From Pseudomonas botevensis (GTDB lineage: Bacteria > Pseudomonadota > Gammaproteobacteria > Pseudomonadales > Pseudomonadaceae), in NCBI RefSeq assembly GCF_019145475.1, contig NZ_JAHTKI010000022.1, forward strand, positions 62,001-126,000: a DNA stretch of 64,000 nucleotides, in the 5' to 3' direction. The notes below the pieces were generated by a model. The model worked only from the letters and a program-made list of their open reading frames with translations. It was not told the origin of the DNA and ran no database searches. A program made the translations under genes and the position numbers. Numbering within the stretch: the stretch's first letter is position 1; each line of letters starts with the position of its first letter. Shown here piece by piece: positions 52,735 to 61,812 of this stretch.

Positions 52735-52766
52735 AAAACGCCCCGGGGCATCAGCCCGGGGCGGTT
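52735..52766 (-). terminator. Terminator of the LTA-synthase-like gene
   Basis: CGCCCCGGG / GCATCAG / CCCGGGGCG stem followed in the minus direction by TTTT. It stands between the LTA-synthase-like gene and the PAP2 gene, so the latter likely has its own promoter. Confidence 0.78.
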
Positions 52767-52769
52767 CGA

Positions 52770-54719
52770 TTAACGGTCGCTGACTTGGTCGACGCCCTCC
52801 TTGGGCGGTCTCCAGCCAAGCAGCTGTTGCTTGAAGCCATAACTGGCGGATTGGTAATAGGTGATGGCGCGGCGGATCAGCGGGTCGTCGCTGTTGACCC
52901 GGGATTCGCGGCTTTCAGTCAGCGCGTCGTCATGCCGGCGCAGGCCCTGACGGGGGCTGAGGATCGCCAGATCCTTGCCGTCGAACAGTCCCAGGTGCTG
53001 ATAGTTGCCGACCACGACCCGTGGCGGCAGCGGATTGTCCTGGAGCAGATTGCGGCCGAAAAACGTCGACTGGTAATCCAGGTTCAGCAGCCCCAGCAGG
53101 GTTGGCGCCAGGTCGATCTGGCTGGCCAGTTGTGCGTTTTCACGCGGCTCGATCAGCTTCGGCGCGTAGACGAACAGCGGGATCTGATAGTTGGTGATCG
53201 GCAGGTCTTCCTTGCCCGCGCTGCCGGCGGTGTGGTCGGCGACGAAGATGAAGATCGTATTATCGAACCACGGTTTCTGCCGCGCCTGCTCCAGGAACTG
53301 GCCGATGGCGTAGTCGGTGTATTTCACCGCGCCGTCACGCCCGTTGCCGGACTTGATGTCGATCCGGTTGTCCGGGTAGGTGTAAGGACGATGGTTGGAC
53401 GTGGTCATCAGTTGCAGCAGGAACGGCTGGTTTTTCGCGTAGTCGGCATCCGCCAGTTTCAGGGTCTGTTTGTACAGATCCTCGTCGGCCATGCCCCAGG
53501 CGTTTTTGAAGTGAATTTCCGACTCATCGACGCTGCTCTGGTCGACGACGCGATAGCCGTTGCCGCTGAAGAACGCGTTCATGTTGTCGAAGTAACCACG
53601 CCCGCCGTAGACGAACACGCTGTCATAACCCACGGCACTGAGCTGCTGGCCGAGGCTGGCGAAGCCGCTTTCACGGCCGATGCGCTTGACGATCGAGCGG
53701 CCCGGCGTCGGCGGAATGGCCAGGGTAATGGCTTCCAGGCCACGGTCGGTGCGGGTGCCGGTGGCGTAGAAGTTGTTGAAGTACAGGCTCTGCTTGCGCA
53801 AGACGTCAAGGTTGGGCGTCAGGTTGCGTTGGTCGCCGTTGCTGCCCATGTATTTGGCGCTGAAACTTTCGATGGTCACCAGCACGATGTTCGGTTTGCG
53901 TAGCGTGCCGGGGTTGTCGATCATCCGGCGGATGTCCTCCGGATCCTGGCCGACGAAGCGCGCATTGGGCTCGTTGAGTTCGGCACGAATCTGACTGGCG
54001 ACTTTTTCCGGCGCCAGGGTGCTGTAGAACTGGCTGTAGTCCAGTTCATTGTTGCGGAACGCGGCGAAGAATTGATAAGGACCATTGCTCGCCAGTTCGT
54101 TCTGATAGGCATTGCCGCCCTGGGCGCGCGGGGCGTCCTGGCTGAGCAGTTGCAGGCTCAGGCCGGCGACGACCAGCAGTGCGAGGGCATTGAACAAGCG
54201 TCGGCGCAGTGGCGGCAGCGGGGCGTTCAGCGCTGCATTGAAGGGTTTGCCCAGCGCCAGGCTGAGCACCACGGCCAGCACCGCGAGGATGCTGAGCAAG
54301 GTGCCGATCGGGTACGACTCCAGCACGTTGTTCAGCACTTCATCGGAATACACCAGATAGTCGACGGCGATGAAGTTGAAGCGCACGCCGAACTCATCCC
54401 AGAACAGCCATTCGGCGGTTGCGGTAAACAGCATGGCGAACAGGCTGACGGTCAACAGGCCACGGAGGAACCAGCGATGACCGCGACGGCGCCACAGTCC
54501 CGGCGGGCACAGCAGCAGATACAGCCCCAGTGGCAGGGCGGCATAGGCGAGGAAACCCAGGTCATACAGCAGGCCGATACCGAATACGGAAAACGCTCCG
54601 CCGCCGGCCTCATCCAGGTGAGTCAGCAACAGCACGGTTCGCGTCAGGAGAAACACCACCAGCCAGGCACCGGTGACCAGCAACAGAAAGCGCATGGGCG
54701 CCGTCTTGAGAAAACCCAT
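52770..54719 (-). CDS. LTA-synthase/OpgB-like membrane sulfatase-fold protein
   Basis: A 649-residue protein with five N-terminal membrane helices (to about residue 200) and a large periplasmic alkaline-phosphatase-type domain. The domain begins PNIVLVTIESFSAKYMGSNG (about residue 275), has the nucleophile Thr in GTRTDRGLEA (about 322) and metal-binding FVADHTAG near 495. Relatives transfer phosphoglycerol or phosphoethanolamine to envelope glycans or lipids; the acceptor here is unknown. A ColR-box-like site lies about 70-85 bases upstream on the same strand. The gene diverges from colR. Confidence 0.88.
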   Translation of the reverse strand: MGFLKTAPMRFLLLVTGAWLVVFLLTRTVLLLTHLDEAGGGAFSVFGIGLLYDLGFLAYAALPLGLYLLLCPPGLWRRRGHRWFLRGLLTVSLFAMLFTATAEWLFWDEFGVRFNFIAVDYLVYSDEVLNNVLESYPIGTLLSILAVLAVVLSLALGKPFNAALNAPLPPLRRRLFNALALLVVAGLSLQLLSQDAPRAQGGNAYQNELASNGPYQFFAAFRNNELDYSQFYSTLAPEKVASQIRAELNEPNARFVGQDPEDIRRMIDNPGTLRKPNIVLVTIESFSAKYMGSNGDQRNLTPNLDVLRKQSLYFNNFYATGTRTDRGLEAITLAIPPTPGRSIVKRIGRESGFASLGQQLSAVGYDSVFVYGGRGYFDNMNAFFSGNGYRVVDQSSVDESEIHFKNAWGMADEDLYKQTLKLADADYAKNQPFLLQLMTTSNHRPYTYPDNRIDIKSGNGRDGAVKYTDYAIGQFLEQARQKPWFDNTIFIFVADHTAGSAGKEDLPITNYQIPLFVYAPKLIEPRENAQLASQIDLAPTLLGLLNLDYQSTFFGRNLLQDNPLPPRVVVGNYQHLGLFDGKDLAILSPRQGLRRHDDALTESRESRVNSDDPLIRRAITYYQSASYGFKQQLLGWRPPKEGVDQVSDR

Positions 54720-54789
54720 TGTCTACATTCCTTATATCTAATGGCGCGAGAGTTTCGCGTTGTCACTGTAGTCAGGTTGTGAACCGATA

Positions 54790-54805
54790 GTGAAAAACTT
54801 GTTAA
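54790..54805 (-). promoter_or_regulatory. ColR-box-like site before the LTA-synthase-like gene
   Basis: On the minus strand TTAACAAGTTTTTCAC fits the ColR motif YYNASNNYTTTTTCAC with one mismatch. It lies in the gap between the LTA-synthase-like gene and colR. Confidence 0.65.
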
Positions 54806-54921
54806 GGATTTAATTTGCTCGAAAGACTTGATCCAGGCGGCTTGCGGCCCTAGCCCTGAGGCAGCGTTGGCCTTAAGCTGCGCGGGCCATGACGGACGTT
54901 ACCCTGTACGGAGGAGATGCC

Positions 54922-55605
54922 ATGCGAATTCTATTGGTCGAAGACAACCGCGATATCCTGGCCAATCTGGCCGATTACCTGGGCCTCAAGGGCTATACCG
55001 TCGATTGCGCCCAGGACGGTCTGTCAGGCCTGCATCTGGCGGCCACCGAGCATTACGACCTGATCGTGCTCGACATCATGCTGCCGGGGATCGACGGCTA
55101 TACCCTGTGCAAACGCCTGCGCGAGGATGCCCGGCGCGACACGCCGGTGATCATGCTCACCGCCCGCGATCAACTGGATGACCGCTTGCAGGGCTTCAAG
55201 TCCGGGGCGGACGACTATCTGGTCAAACCGTTCGCGTTGTCCGAGCTGGCGGCGCGGGTCGAGGCGGTGATGCGCCGTACCCAGGGTGGTGGCCGGCGTG
55301 CGTTGCAGGTCGCCGACCTGAGCTACGACCTCGACACCCTGGAGGTGACCCGTGAAGGCAAGCTGCTCAAGCTCAACCCGGTCGGCCTCAAGTTGCTGGC
55401 GGTGTTGATGCAGAAGAGCCCGCACGTCTTGCGCCGGGAAATCCTCGAAGAGGCCTTGTGGGGCGATGACTGCCCGGACAGCGACAGTCTGCGCAGTCAT
55501 GTCCATCAGTTGCGCCAGGTGATCGACAAACCGTTCGCCAAACCGCTGCTGCATACCGTGCATGGCGTGGGCTATCGCCTGGCCGAGGGGCGTGATGGAG
55601 TTTAA
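54922..55605 (+). CDS. colR: ColR, OmpR-family response regulator
   Basis: A 227-residue regulator. The receiver has phosphoacceptor Asp51 (LIVLDIMLPGIDGY) and Lys in YLVKPF; a winged-helix DNA-binding domain (about 125-222) ends HTVHGVGYRLAEG. In P. fluorescens WCS365 and P. putida ColRS keeps the outer membrane intact and supports root colonisation and metal tolerance. The ATG at 54922 follows GGAGGAG; an upstream extension is rejected. It overlaps colS by 11 bases. Identification rests on its neighbours (methyltransferase and wapQ/inaA genes) as well as its sequence. Confidence 0.93.
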   Translation: MRILLVEDNRDILANLADYLGLKGYTVDCAQDGLSGLHLAATEHYDLIVLDIMLPGIDGYTLCKRLREDARRDTPVIMLTARDQLDDRLQGFKSGADDYLVKPFALSELAARVEAVMRRTQGGGRRALQVADLSYDLDTLEVTREGKLLKLNPVGLKLLAVLMQKSPHVLRREILEEALWGDDCPDSDSLRSHVHQLRQVIDKPFAKPLLHTVHGVGYRLAEGRDGV

Positions 55606-56869
55606 GCAAAGCCTTGCCCAGCGGATCATCATCGCCTTTGCGCTGATGAGCGCACTGGTGGCCGGGGCTTTTGCCATGGGCATCGTCGCGACCGTGCATC
55701 TGGTGGAAGAAAAACTGATTTCCGCCGGGCTGGGGGGCGACTTGCAGCGACTGCTGCTGATGGACAATGTGTCCGACTGGAGTCACCGCCCGGAGCCGGA
55801 TCAACTGTTCTACTTCAGCGGCGGGCCGGGGGATTTCGAGCTGCCCAAGGACCTGCGGCACCTGGATTCGGGTTTCCACGAAGTCTTCCGCGAGCAGTTG
55901 TCGTATCACGCGATGGTCGAGATCGTCGACGGCCGTCGCTATGTGCTGTTGCAGGACCAAAGCGATTTCGAAGAGCGTGAGCGCGTGCTGTTTGCCGTGG
56001 TGCTGGTGGGTTTCGTGCTCAGCCTGGCGCTGGCGGTGTTCCTCGGCTGGGTGCTTGCGCGCAAGGTGATGGCACCGGTGGTGAGACTGGCGCGCCAGGT
56101 GCGTCACCGCGACCAATTGCTCGGGCTGGCGCCGCCGCTGGCCCCGGATTATGCGGCTGACGAAGTGGGTGAGCTGGCGGTGGCGTTTGACGCGACCCTG
56201 GGGCGTCTGCGTCAGGCCCTCACCCGTGAGCGCTTGTTCACCAGTGACGTCAGTCACGAGTTGCGTACACCGTTGATGGTGCTGGCCAGCTCCTGCGAAC
56301 TGCTGCTGGAAAACCCCGGCATCGATCAGCGCGGACGCGCTCAGGTGCAGCGAATCGCCCGCGCCAGCGAAGAAATGCGCGAGCTGGTGCAGACGTTCCT
56401 GATGCTCGCTCGCGCCCAGCGTGAAGACGCCGGTGTCGCGCCGCAGCAAAGCCTCGGTCAGGTCGCTGACAGCTTGTTGTGCCTGTGGCGCGGGCCGATC
56501 GAAACGAAGGGCTTGCAGCTGATTTTCGAGCCGGGCAATCCCCCGGATACCCGCTACAACGCGACCCTGATCACCGCCGTGATGGGCAACCTGCTGCGCA
56601 ACGCCTTGCACTACACCGAAGAAGGCTTCATCCGTCTGACGCTCAATGCCAACGGGTTCGTGGTCGAGGACTCGGGGGTGGGCATCCCCGAGGAAAAACG
56701 CGAAGCCATGTTCCAGCCTTTCGTGCGCGGCACGGAAAAGCGCGGCGAGGGCCTGGGGCTCGGATTGTCGCTGGTCCAGCGCATCTGCGAGAACCAGGGA
56801 TGGAGCGTTACGCTGAGCACCATGGAGCCCAACGGTTGCCACTTCGAGGTGGATCTGGGCAACGCCTGA
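55595..56869 (+). CDS. colS: ColS, sensor histidine kinase
   Basis: A 424-residue kinase. Helix one is about residues 11-35, the periplasmic loop about 36-132, helix two about 133-157, then HAMP, HisKA with SDVSHELRTPLMV near 222 and an ATP-binding domain (NLLRNALHY, EDSGVGIP, GLGLGLSL). In P. putida ColS senses zinc and ferric iron through acidic and His residues of the short periplasmic loop, including an ExxE motif; here the loop has SDFEERE just before helix two and several His and Glu, which fits. The ATG at 55595 is chosen, inside the end of colR. Confidence 0.93.
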   Translation: MEFKQSLAQRIIIAFALMSALVAGAFAMGIVATVHLVEEKLISAGLGGDLQRLLLMDNVSDWSHRPEPDQLFYFSGGPGDFELPKDLRHLDSGFHEVFREQLSYHAMVEIVDGRRYVLLQDQSDFEERERVLFAVVLVGFVLSLALAVFLGWVLARKVMAPVVRLARQVRHRDQLLGLAPPLAPDYAADEVGELAVAFDATLGRLRQALTRERLFTSDVSHELRTPLMVLASSCELLLENPGIDQRGRAQVQRIARASEEMRELVQTFLMLARAQREDAGVAPQQSLGQVADSLLCLWRGPIETKGLQLIFEPGNPPDTRYNATLITAVMGNLLRNALHYTEEGFIRLTLNANGFVVEDSGVGIPEEKREAMFQPFVRGTEKRGEGLGLGLSLVQRICENQGWSVTLSTMEPNGCHFEVDLGNA

Positions 56870-56945
56870 ATCTGCCGCCTAGCACAGTAAAGTGACGCTG
56901 GCCTGAATAAATCCTGTATAACCTTGAAATAGTTTGCGGGTTTAC

Positions 56946-56961
56946 GTGACGTTTTTTTCAC
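56946..56961 (+). promoter_or_regulatory. ColR-box-like site before the methyltransferase gene
   Basis: GTGACGTTTTTTTCAC fits the ColR motif YYNASNNYTTTTTCAC with one mismatch. It lies about 65 bases before the methyltransferase start; the equivalent operon is ColR-controlled in P. fluorescens and P. putida. Confidence 0.78.
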
Positions 56962-57027
56962 AAAGGGATGACCTGACGCTGACACGCCCGATTCTAAGGT
57001 GGGGCCATCAGCAATTCAGGAGCCCTG

Positions 57028-57699
57028 ATGATGGCCGGCCCGATCAAACTCGATTTTTCCGAAAAATATGACGACAACCATGCGCAGAAATACCTGCGCA
57101 AACATCAGGACGGTCTCGGCCGTCGGTTGTCCAACTGGCGCGATCAGCAGCTGGCCCGCAAGGCGCTGGAGCTGGTGGGCGAGCCGGGGCTGGTGCTGGA
57201 TCTGCCCTGCGGCGCCGGGCGATTCTGGCCATTGCTGGCGGAAAAACCCAACCGGGTGATCATCGGCGCGGACAATTCCGAGTCGATGATCAAGACCGCC
57301 ATGCAGTCGCAACCGGCTGATGTGGTGAAACGGGTACAACCCTTGCACACATCTGCGTTCGACATCGCCTTGCCAGATAACGCCGTCGACAGCATTTTCT
57401 GCATGCGTCTGCTGCATCACATCGGTGAAGCCGAGCATCGGCGGACGATTCTGCGGGAATTCGAGCGTGTCACCCGCGACAGCGTGATCGTTTCGCTCTG
57501 GGTGGATGGCAATTTCAAGGCCTGGAAACGCAAGCGCGCCGAGCAAAAACGTGGTCAGAAGGGTTACCAGAACCGTTTTGTGTTACCGGCTGCAACAGTT
57601 GAAAAGGAATTCGAGGACGCCGGGTTCCGCATTCAGGAACAACTGGACTTTATTCCGCTCTATGCCATGTGGCGGGTTTACGTATTACGCAAGAGGTAA
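57028..57699 (+). CDS. Class I SAM-dependent methyltransferase (colRS-linked)
   Basis: A 223-residue methyltransferase. The SAM-binding motif is VLDLPCGAGRFWPLL (residues 55-69), followed by IIGADNSESMI and DSIFCMRLLHHI. It corresponds to orf222/warA of the colRS-linked operon, which is thought to act with the following kinase on the lipopolysaccharide core; the acceptor is not proven. AGGAG lies before two adjacent ATGs (57028 and 57031), and either may be used. The kinase gene follows after four bases. Confidence 0.88.
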   Translation: MMAGPIKLDFSEKYDDNHAQKYLRKHQDGLGRRLSNWRDQQLARKALELVGEPGLVLDLPCGAGRFWPLLAEKPNRVIIGADNSESMIKTAMQSQPADVVKRVQPLHTSAFDIALPDNAVDSIFCMRLLHHIGEAEHRRTILREFERVTRDSVIVSLWVDGNFKAWKRKRAEQKRGQKGYQNRFVLPAATVEKEFEDAGFRIQEQLDFIPLYAMWRVYVLRKR

Positions 57700-57703
57700 A
57701 GGA

Positions 57704-58417
57704 ATGGCAGTGCAATTTGCAGCAGAAACGGAAGTCGCTCCCCAGGATCGCTTCGACTACTACTGGAACCAGCGCGGTGAATGGGTAGAAGAACCCAATG
57801 TCCGGCGCGGCGGCGAAAGTGGTGTGCAACGGGTGACGGGGCGCGACGGCCAACTGCTGTATGCCAAGCGCCAGACCGGGCATATCTATCGCAGTTGGCT
57901 GCACCCGTTCGGACGCCCGACCGTGCTGCGTGAACTGGATGCGCTGACCGGCGTGAGCCGTCTCGGCGTGCGGGTTCCGGAAATCGTTTTCTGCGGCGCG
58001 CAGCCTGACCCTCAGCATAAGTGGCGTGCCCTGCTGGTTACCAAATCACTGGATGGTTTCCAGGAACTGGAGCAGTGGGAGGCCGGTGGCGGTCGCGAAC
58101 GCCACGGTGAAGCCGTGTATGAGCGGGTGCTCAAGGACCTCGCCGAAAACCTGGCGCGCATGCACAGGGGCCGTTGGCAGCACAGCTGCATCTATATCAA
58201 GCACGTCTTTGTCCGCGTGACCGGCGAGGGCGAAGCGGCCACTGTCGAAGTCGCCCTGATCGATCTGGAAAAATGCCGTCAACGCCTGACCGCTCATCGC
58301 GCGGCAGCCCATGACATGAAGCAATTGCGTCGCCACTCGTCGTTCAGCGATACGGACTGGAAAAAACTCGTCTATTTTTACGAGACGGCGTTTGGCAGCG
58401 CTATCAAAGGTTTATAG
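57704..58417 (+). CDS. InaA/WapQ-like lipopolysaccharide kinase
   Basis: A 237-residue protein of the lipopolysaccharide-kinase (Kdo/WaaP) fold. It has LLYAKRQTGHIYRSW with the nucleotide-binding Lys (residues 47-61), ALLVTKSLDGFQELEQW, the catalytic LARMHRGRWQHSCIYIKHVFV (in two parts) and ALIDLEKCRQRL with the metal-binding Asp near 185. It should phosphorylate a core heptose of lipopolysaccharide; it is called wapQ in P. fluorescens and inaA in others. AAAGGA precedes the ATG. Together with the methyltransferase it forms the ColR-controlled operon. Confidence 0.9.
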   Translation: MAVQFAAETEVAPQDRFDYYWNQRGEWVEEPNVRRGGESGVQRVTGRDGQLLYAKRQTGHIYRSWLHPFGRPTVLRELDALTGVSRLGVRVPEIVFCGAQPDPQHKWRALLVTKSLDGFQELEQWEAGGGRERHGEAVYERVLKDLAENLARMHRGRWQHSCIYIKHVFVRVTGEGEAATVEVALIDLEKCRQRLTAHRAAAHDMKQLRRHSSFSDTDWKKLVYFYETAFGSAIKGL

Positions 58418-58419
58418 CG

Positions 58420-58647
58420 ATGAAACTCGAAATTGCACGAGGTGTTTTCCTGGTAGGAGCCTTGGCAGTTGCATCATTGGCGGTGGCGGCCTGGGAGCAG
58501 CCCCGCATGCAGGTCCTCAGTGCAGGGAGCGGCGACGCTCACTGCCCGATGCCCCGTGTGGCGAAAGCCAGCGTGGAGATGAAACCCGATCATGACCTGC
58601 TGTTGTTCATGTTCGGACTGTCCCAAAGGATGAGGCCGCAAAGTTGA
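58420..58647 (+). CDS. Small exported protein of unknown function
   Basis: A 75-residue protein with an N-terminal signal-like hydrophobic stretch (residues 7-24, LVGALAVASLAVAA) and a short mature part with a single Cys (HCPMPR) and a hydrophobic segment (DLLLFMFGLSQ). It starts two bases after the kinase stop, so it is in the ColR-controlled operon, and a terminator follows. I do not recognise the family. Confidence 0.6.
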   Translation: MKLEIARGVFLVGALAVASLAVAAWEQPRMQVLSAGSGDAHCPMPRVAKASVEMKPDHDLLLFMFGLSQRMRPQS

Positions 58648-58666
58648 ACCGATTGAAGCCCAAATG

Positions 58667-58698
58667 AAAGGCCTCGCTGATGCGAGGCCTTTTTTTCT
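58667..58698 (+). terminator. Terminator of the methyltransferase-kinase operon
   Basis: AAGGCCTCGC / TGAT / GCGAGGCCTT with seven T following. In the opposite direction, after mexW, only a few T follow. Confidence 0.92.
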
Positions 58699-58763
58699 GC
58701 CTGCGATTGCGGAATGTATGGCCCTTGTAGGAACGGGCCAGAGCATTGATTCCACGCCCGGCG

Positions 58764-61700
58764 TCATGGGTGTGGTTTGGCATCCGGTTTGGCCAGCATC
58801 GTGTAGATGCACGGCAGGACAAACAGCGTGAACAACGTTCCGATGGACATCCCCGTGGCGATCACCGTGCCGATGTCGAAGCGGCTGACCGCGCCGGCCC
58901 CCGTCGCCAGAATCAGCGGCACCATGCCGAACACCATCGCCGCCGTGGTCATCAGTACCGGGCGCAGACGAATGGCTGCTGCTTCCTCGACCGCTTCCCG
59001 TGGTGTCAGGCCCTTGTCCTTGCGCAACTGGTTGGCGAATTCGACGATCAGGATCCCGTGCTTGCTGATCAGCCCGATCAGCGTCACCAGCCCGACCTGG
59101 GTGTAGATGTTCATGCTCGACCAGCCGAGGAACAGCGGGATCAGCGCCCCGCAGATCGACAGCGGCACAGTCACCAGAATCACCAGCGGATCGCGGAAAC
59201 TCTCGAACTGTGCCGCCAGCACCAGGAAAATGATCGCCAGTGCCAGGCCAAAGGTCACCCACAGCGCGCTGCCTTCCTGGACGAACTGCCGTGACGCGCC
59301 GCCGTAGTCGAAGGCAAACCCGGCAGGCGCTTCTTCCTGGGCGATCTGGCGCACGGTGTCGATGGCTTCGCCCATGCTCACCAGCGGGAATCCGGACAGT
59401 TTCGCCGCGTTCAGTTGCTGGAACTGCTTGAGTTCCCGGGGGCGTGCGCGGTCGCTGACGGTGATCAGGGTCGACAGCGGCAACAGCTCGCCCTGGTTGT
59501 TCTTCACGTAGTAGTTGTTCAGCCAGTCCGGGTTGTCGCGGTAGGCCCGCTCGACCTGGGCGATGACCTTGTAGCTGCGGCCCTCGATGGTGAAACGGTT
59601 GATTTCCGCCTCGCCCAGCAGGGTCGCCAGCGTGCCGCCCAGATCCTGCATCGACACGCCCATCTGCGCAGCCTTGGCGCGGTCGATATCGACCACCACT
59701 TCCGGTTTGTCGAAGGCCAGGTCAAGGTCGACGAACGCGAACTTGCCTGACTCTGCGGCGCGCTTCTTGATCCGGTCGGCCACTTGCAGCAACAACTCGT
59801 AATCGTTGGCGGTGTTGATCACGAACTCGAAGGGCAGGCCTTCACCGGTGCCGGGCAGGGAGGGCAGGTTGAAACCGAAGATCTGCAGGCCCGGAATGCC
59901 CTCGAGCCGGCCCTGCACTTCGGGGAGGATTTGCATCTGGGTACGGCTGCGCTCGTTCCACGGCTTGAGCAGGAACCCGCCGATGCCGGTCTGCACGCCG
60001 TTGTAGCCATTGATCTGGAACGACGAGTAGTACTCCGGGAATTCCTTGAAGATCTTGATGAATTCGTCGGTGTAGGTGTTCAGGTAATCGAGGTTGGTCG
60101 GCTGCGGCGCGTTGGCCATCATGAAAATGATGCCCTGGTCTTCATCGGGTGCCAGTTCCGATTTGGTGAACTTGAGCAGCACCGGAATCAGGCACAACAC
60201 GATCACCGCGAACACCAGCACCACCGGGCGGGTATTGAGGGTGCCGTGCAGCATGCTTTGATAACGACGTTTGAGGCTTTCGAAGATCACGTCGAGGCGG
60301 TGGGCCAGGCCACTGGGGTTTTCGTCGTGCCGCAGCAGGACGGCGCACATCATCGGCGACAGGGTCAGGGCGACGATCCCGGAAATCACCACCGCCCCGG
60401 CCAGGGTCAGGGCGAACTCCTTGAACAAGGCCCCGGTCAGCCCGGTCAGGAAGCCGATGGGCGCATAGACCGCCGCCAGGGTGATGGTCATCGACACCAC
60501 TGGCATGGCGATTTCCCGCGCGCCTTCCAGCGCCGCGTCGAACGGTGATTTGCCTTCCTCGATATGCCGGTGGATGTTTTCCACCACGACGATCGCGTCA
60601 TCCACCACCAGACCGATTGCCAGCACCATCGCCAGCAGGGTCAGCAGGTTGATCGAGTAGCCCATCATCTGCATGAAGAACATCACGCCGATCATCGACA
60701 GCGGGATGGTCACCACCGGGATCACCACCGAGCGCAAGGCTCCGAGGAACAGGAACACCACGACGATCACGATCAGCACCGCCTCGAACAGCGTCTTTAT
60801 CACTTCGTCGATGGAGGCCTGAATGAACAGGGTAGCGTCGTAGGCGATTTCGCTCTTGAGGTTGGGCGGCAACTGGGCCTCCAGCTCCGGCATGATCTTG
60901 CGCACTTCCTTGATCACCTCCAGCGGGTTCGCCGCCGGGGTCGCCTTGATGCCGATATACACCGACGGCGTGCCGCCGAACGAGCTGATGGAGTTGTAGT
61001 TCTCCGCGCCCATTTCGACCCGCGCCACGTCGCTGAGCAGGACGCGGCTGTCACCGCTGACCTTGAGCGGGATCTTGCCGAAAGCCTCGGCGGATTTCAG
61101 TTCGGTGTTGGCGTTGATGCTGGTGACCACGTATTCGCCTTTCACTTCGCCGGCGGCGGAGAGGAAGTTGTACTGGCGCACCGCGTTGGTCACATCGGCG
61201 GCGCTGAGGCCGAAACCGGCGAGCTTCACCGGGTCGAGCCACAGGCGCATGGCGAACACCTGGTTACCGAGAATCTCGGCCTCGGCCATTCCCGGCAGGG
61301 TCGCGAGTTTCGGCTGGATCACCCGGGACAGGTAGTCGGTGATCTGCGGGTTGTTCAGTTCCTTGCTGAAAAAGCTGATGTACATCAGCGCCGAAGCGTC
61401 GGCGGCTTCCTTGCTCAGTACCGGGTCCTCGGCGTCCTGGGGCAGCTTGTTCTTCACCTCGTTGGCCTTGGCCAGAAGCTCGGTGAACAGCCGGTCGCTG
61501 TTGGAGCCGATGCGGGCGTAGATCGAAATCACCGAGAAGTTCTGGCGACTGACCGAGGTCATGTAATCGATGCCTTCGGCACTTGCCAGGCTCTGCTGCA
61601 TCGGCTGGGTGATGTAGCCCTGGATGGTTTCGGCGTTGGCCCCGGGGTAGGCGGTGGTGACCGTGATCAGGGCGTTTTCCATTTGCGGATACTGGCGCAG

Positions 61701-61799
61701 CGGCAGCTTGCTCCAGGCCTGGAAGCCCAGCAGCACGATCAGCAGGCTGACCACGGTGGCGAGCACCGGGCGACGGATGAACGGATCGGTAAAGGCCAT
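58764..61799 (-). CDS. mexW: MexW-like RND multidrug efflux pump
   Basis: A 1011-residue inner-membrane RND transporter of the HAE1 group with twelve helices. The proton-relay Asp pair is in GLVVDDAIVVVENI near residue 400. The first helix region IRRPVLATVVSLLIVLLG is usual, and the large periplasmic loops follow helices 1 and 7. It expels drugs and other amphiphiles with MexV and an outer-membrane channel. No channel gene is present nearby, as with mexVW of P. aeruginosa, which uses OprM. The position after colRS-inaA also matches PA4374-PA4375. mexV lies 13 bases upstream. Confidence 0.92.
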   Translation of the reverse strand: MAFTDPFIRRPVLATVVSLLIVLLGFQAWSKLPLRQYPQMENALITVTTAYPGANAETIQGYITQPMQQSLASAEGIDYMTSVSRQNFSVISIYARIGSNSDRLFTELLAKANEVKNKLPQDAEDPVLSKEAADASALMYISFFSKELNNPQITDYLSRVIQPKLATLPGMAEAEILGNQVFAMRLWLDPVKLAGFGLSAADVTNAVRQYNFLSAAGEVKGEYVVTSINANTELKSAEAFGKIPLKVSGDSRVLLSDVARVEMGAENYNSISSFGGTPSVYIGIKATPAANPLEVIKEVRKIMPELEAQLPPNLKSEIAYDATLFIQASIDEVIKTLFEAVLIVIVVVFLFLGALRSVVIPVVTIPLSMIGVMFFMQMMGYSINLLTLLAMVLAIGLVVDDAIVVVENIHRHIEEGKSPFDAALEGAREIAMPVVSMTITLAAVYAPIGFLTGLTGALFKEFALTLAGAVVISGIVALTLSPMMCAVLLRHDENPSGLAHRLDVIFESLKRRYQSMLHGTLNTRPVVLVFAVIVLCLIPVLLKFTKSELAPDEDQGIIFMMANAPQPTNLDYLNTYTDEFIKIFKEFPEYYSSFQINGYNGVQTGIGGFLLKPWNERSRTQMQILPEVQGRLEGIPGLQIFGFNLPSLPGTGEGLPFEFVINTANDYELLLQVADRIKKRAAESGKFAFVDLDLAFDKPEVVVDIDRAKAAQMGVSMQDLGGTLATLLGEAEINRFTIEGRSYKVIAQVERAYRDNPDWLNNYYVKNNQGELLPLSTLITVSDRARPRELKQFQQLNAAKLSGFPLVSMGEAIDTVRQIAQEEAPAGFAFDYGGASRQFVQEGSALWVTFGLALAIIFLVLAAQFESFRDPLVILVTVPLSICGALIPLFLGWSSMNIYTQVGLVTLIGLISKHGILIVEFANQLRKDKGLTPREAVEEAAAIRLRPVLMTTAAMVFGMVPLILATGAGAVSRFDIGTVIATGMSIGTLFTLFVLPCIYTMLAKPDAKPHP

Positions 61800-61812
61800 G
61801 GGGATTCCTTGA

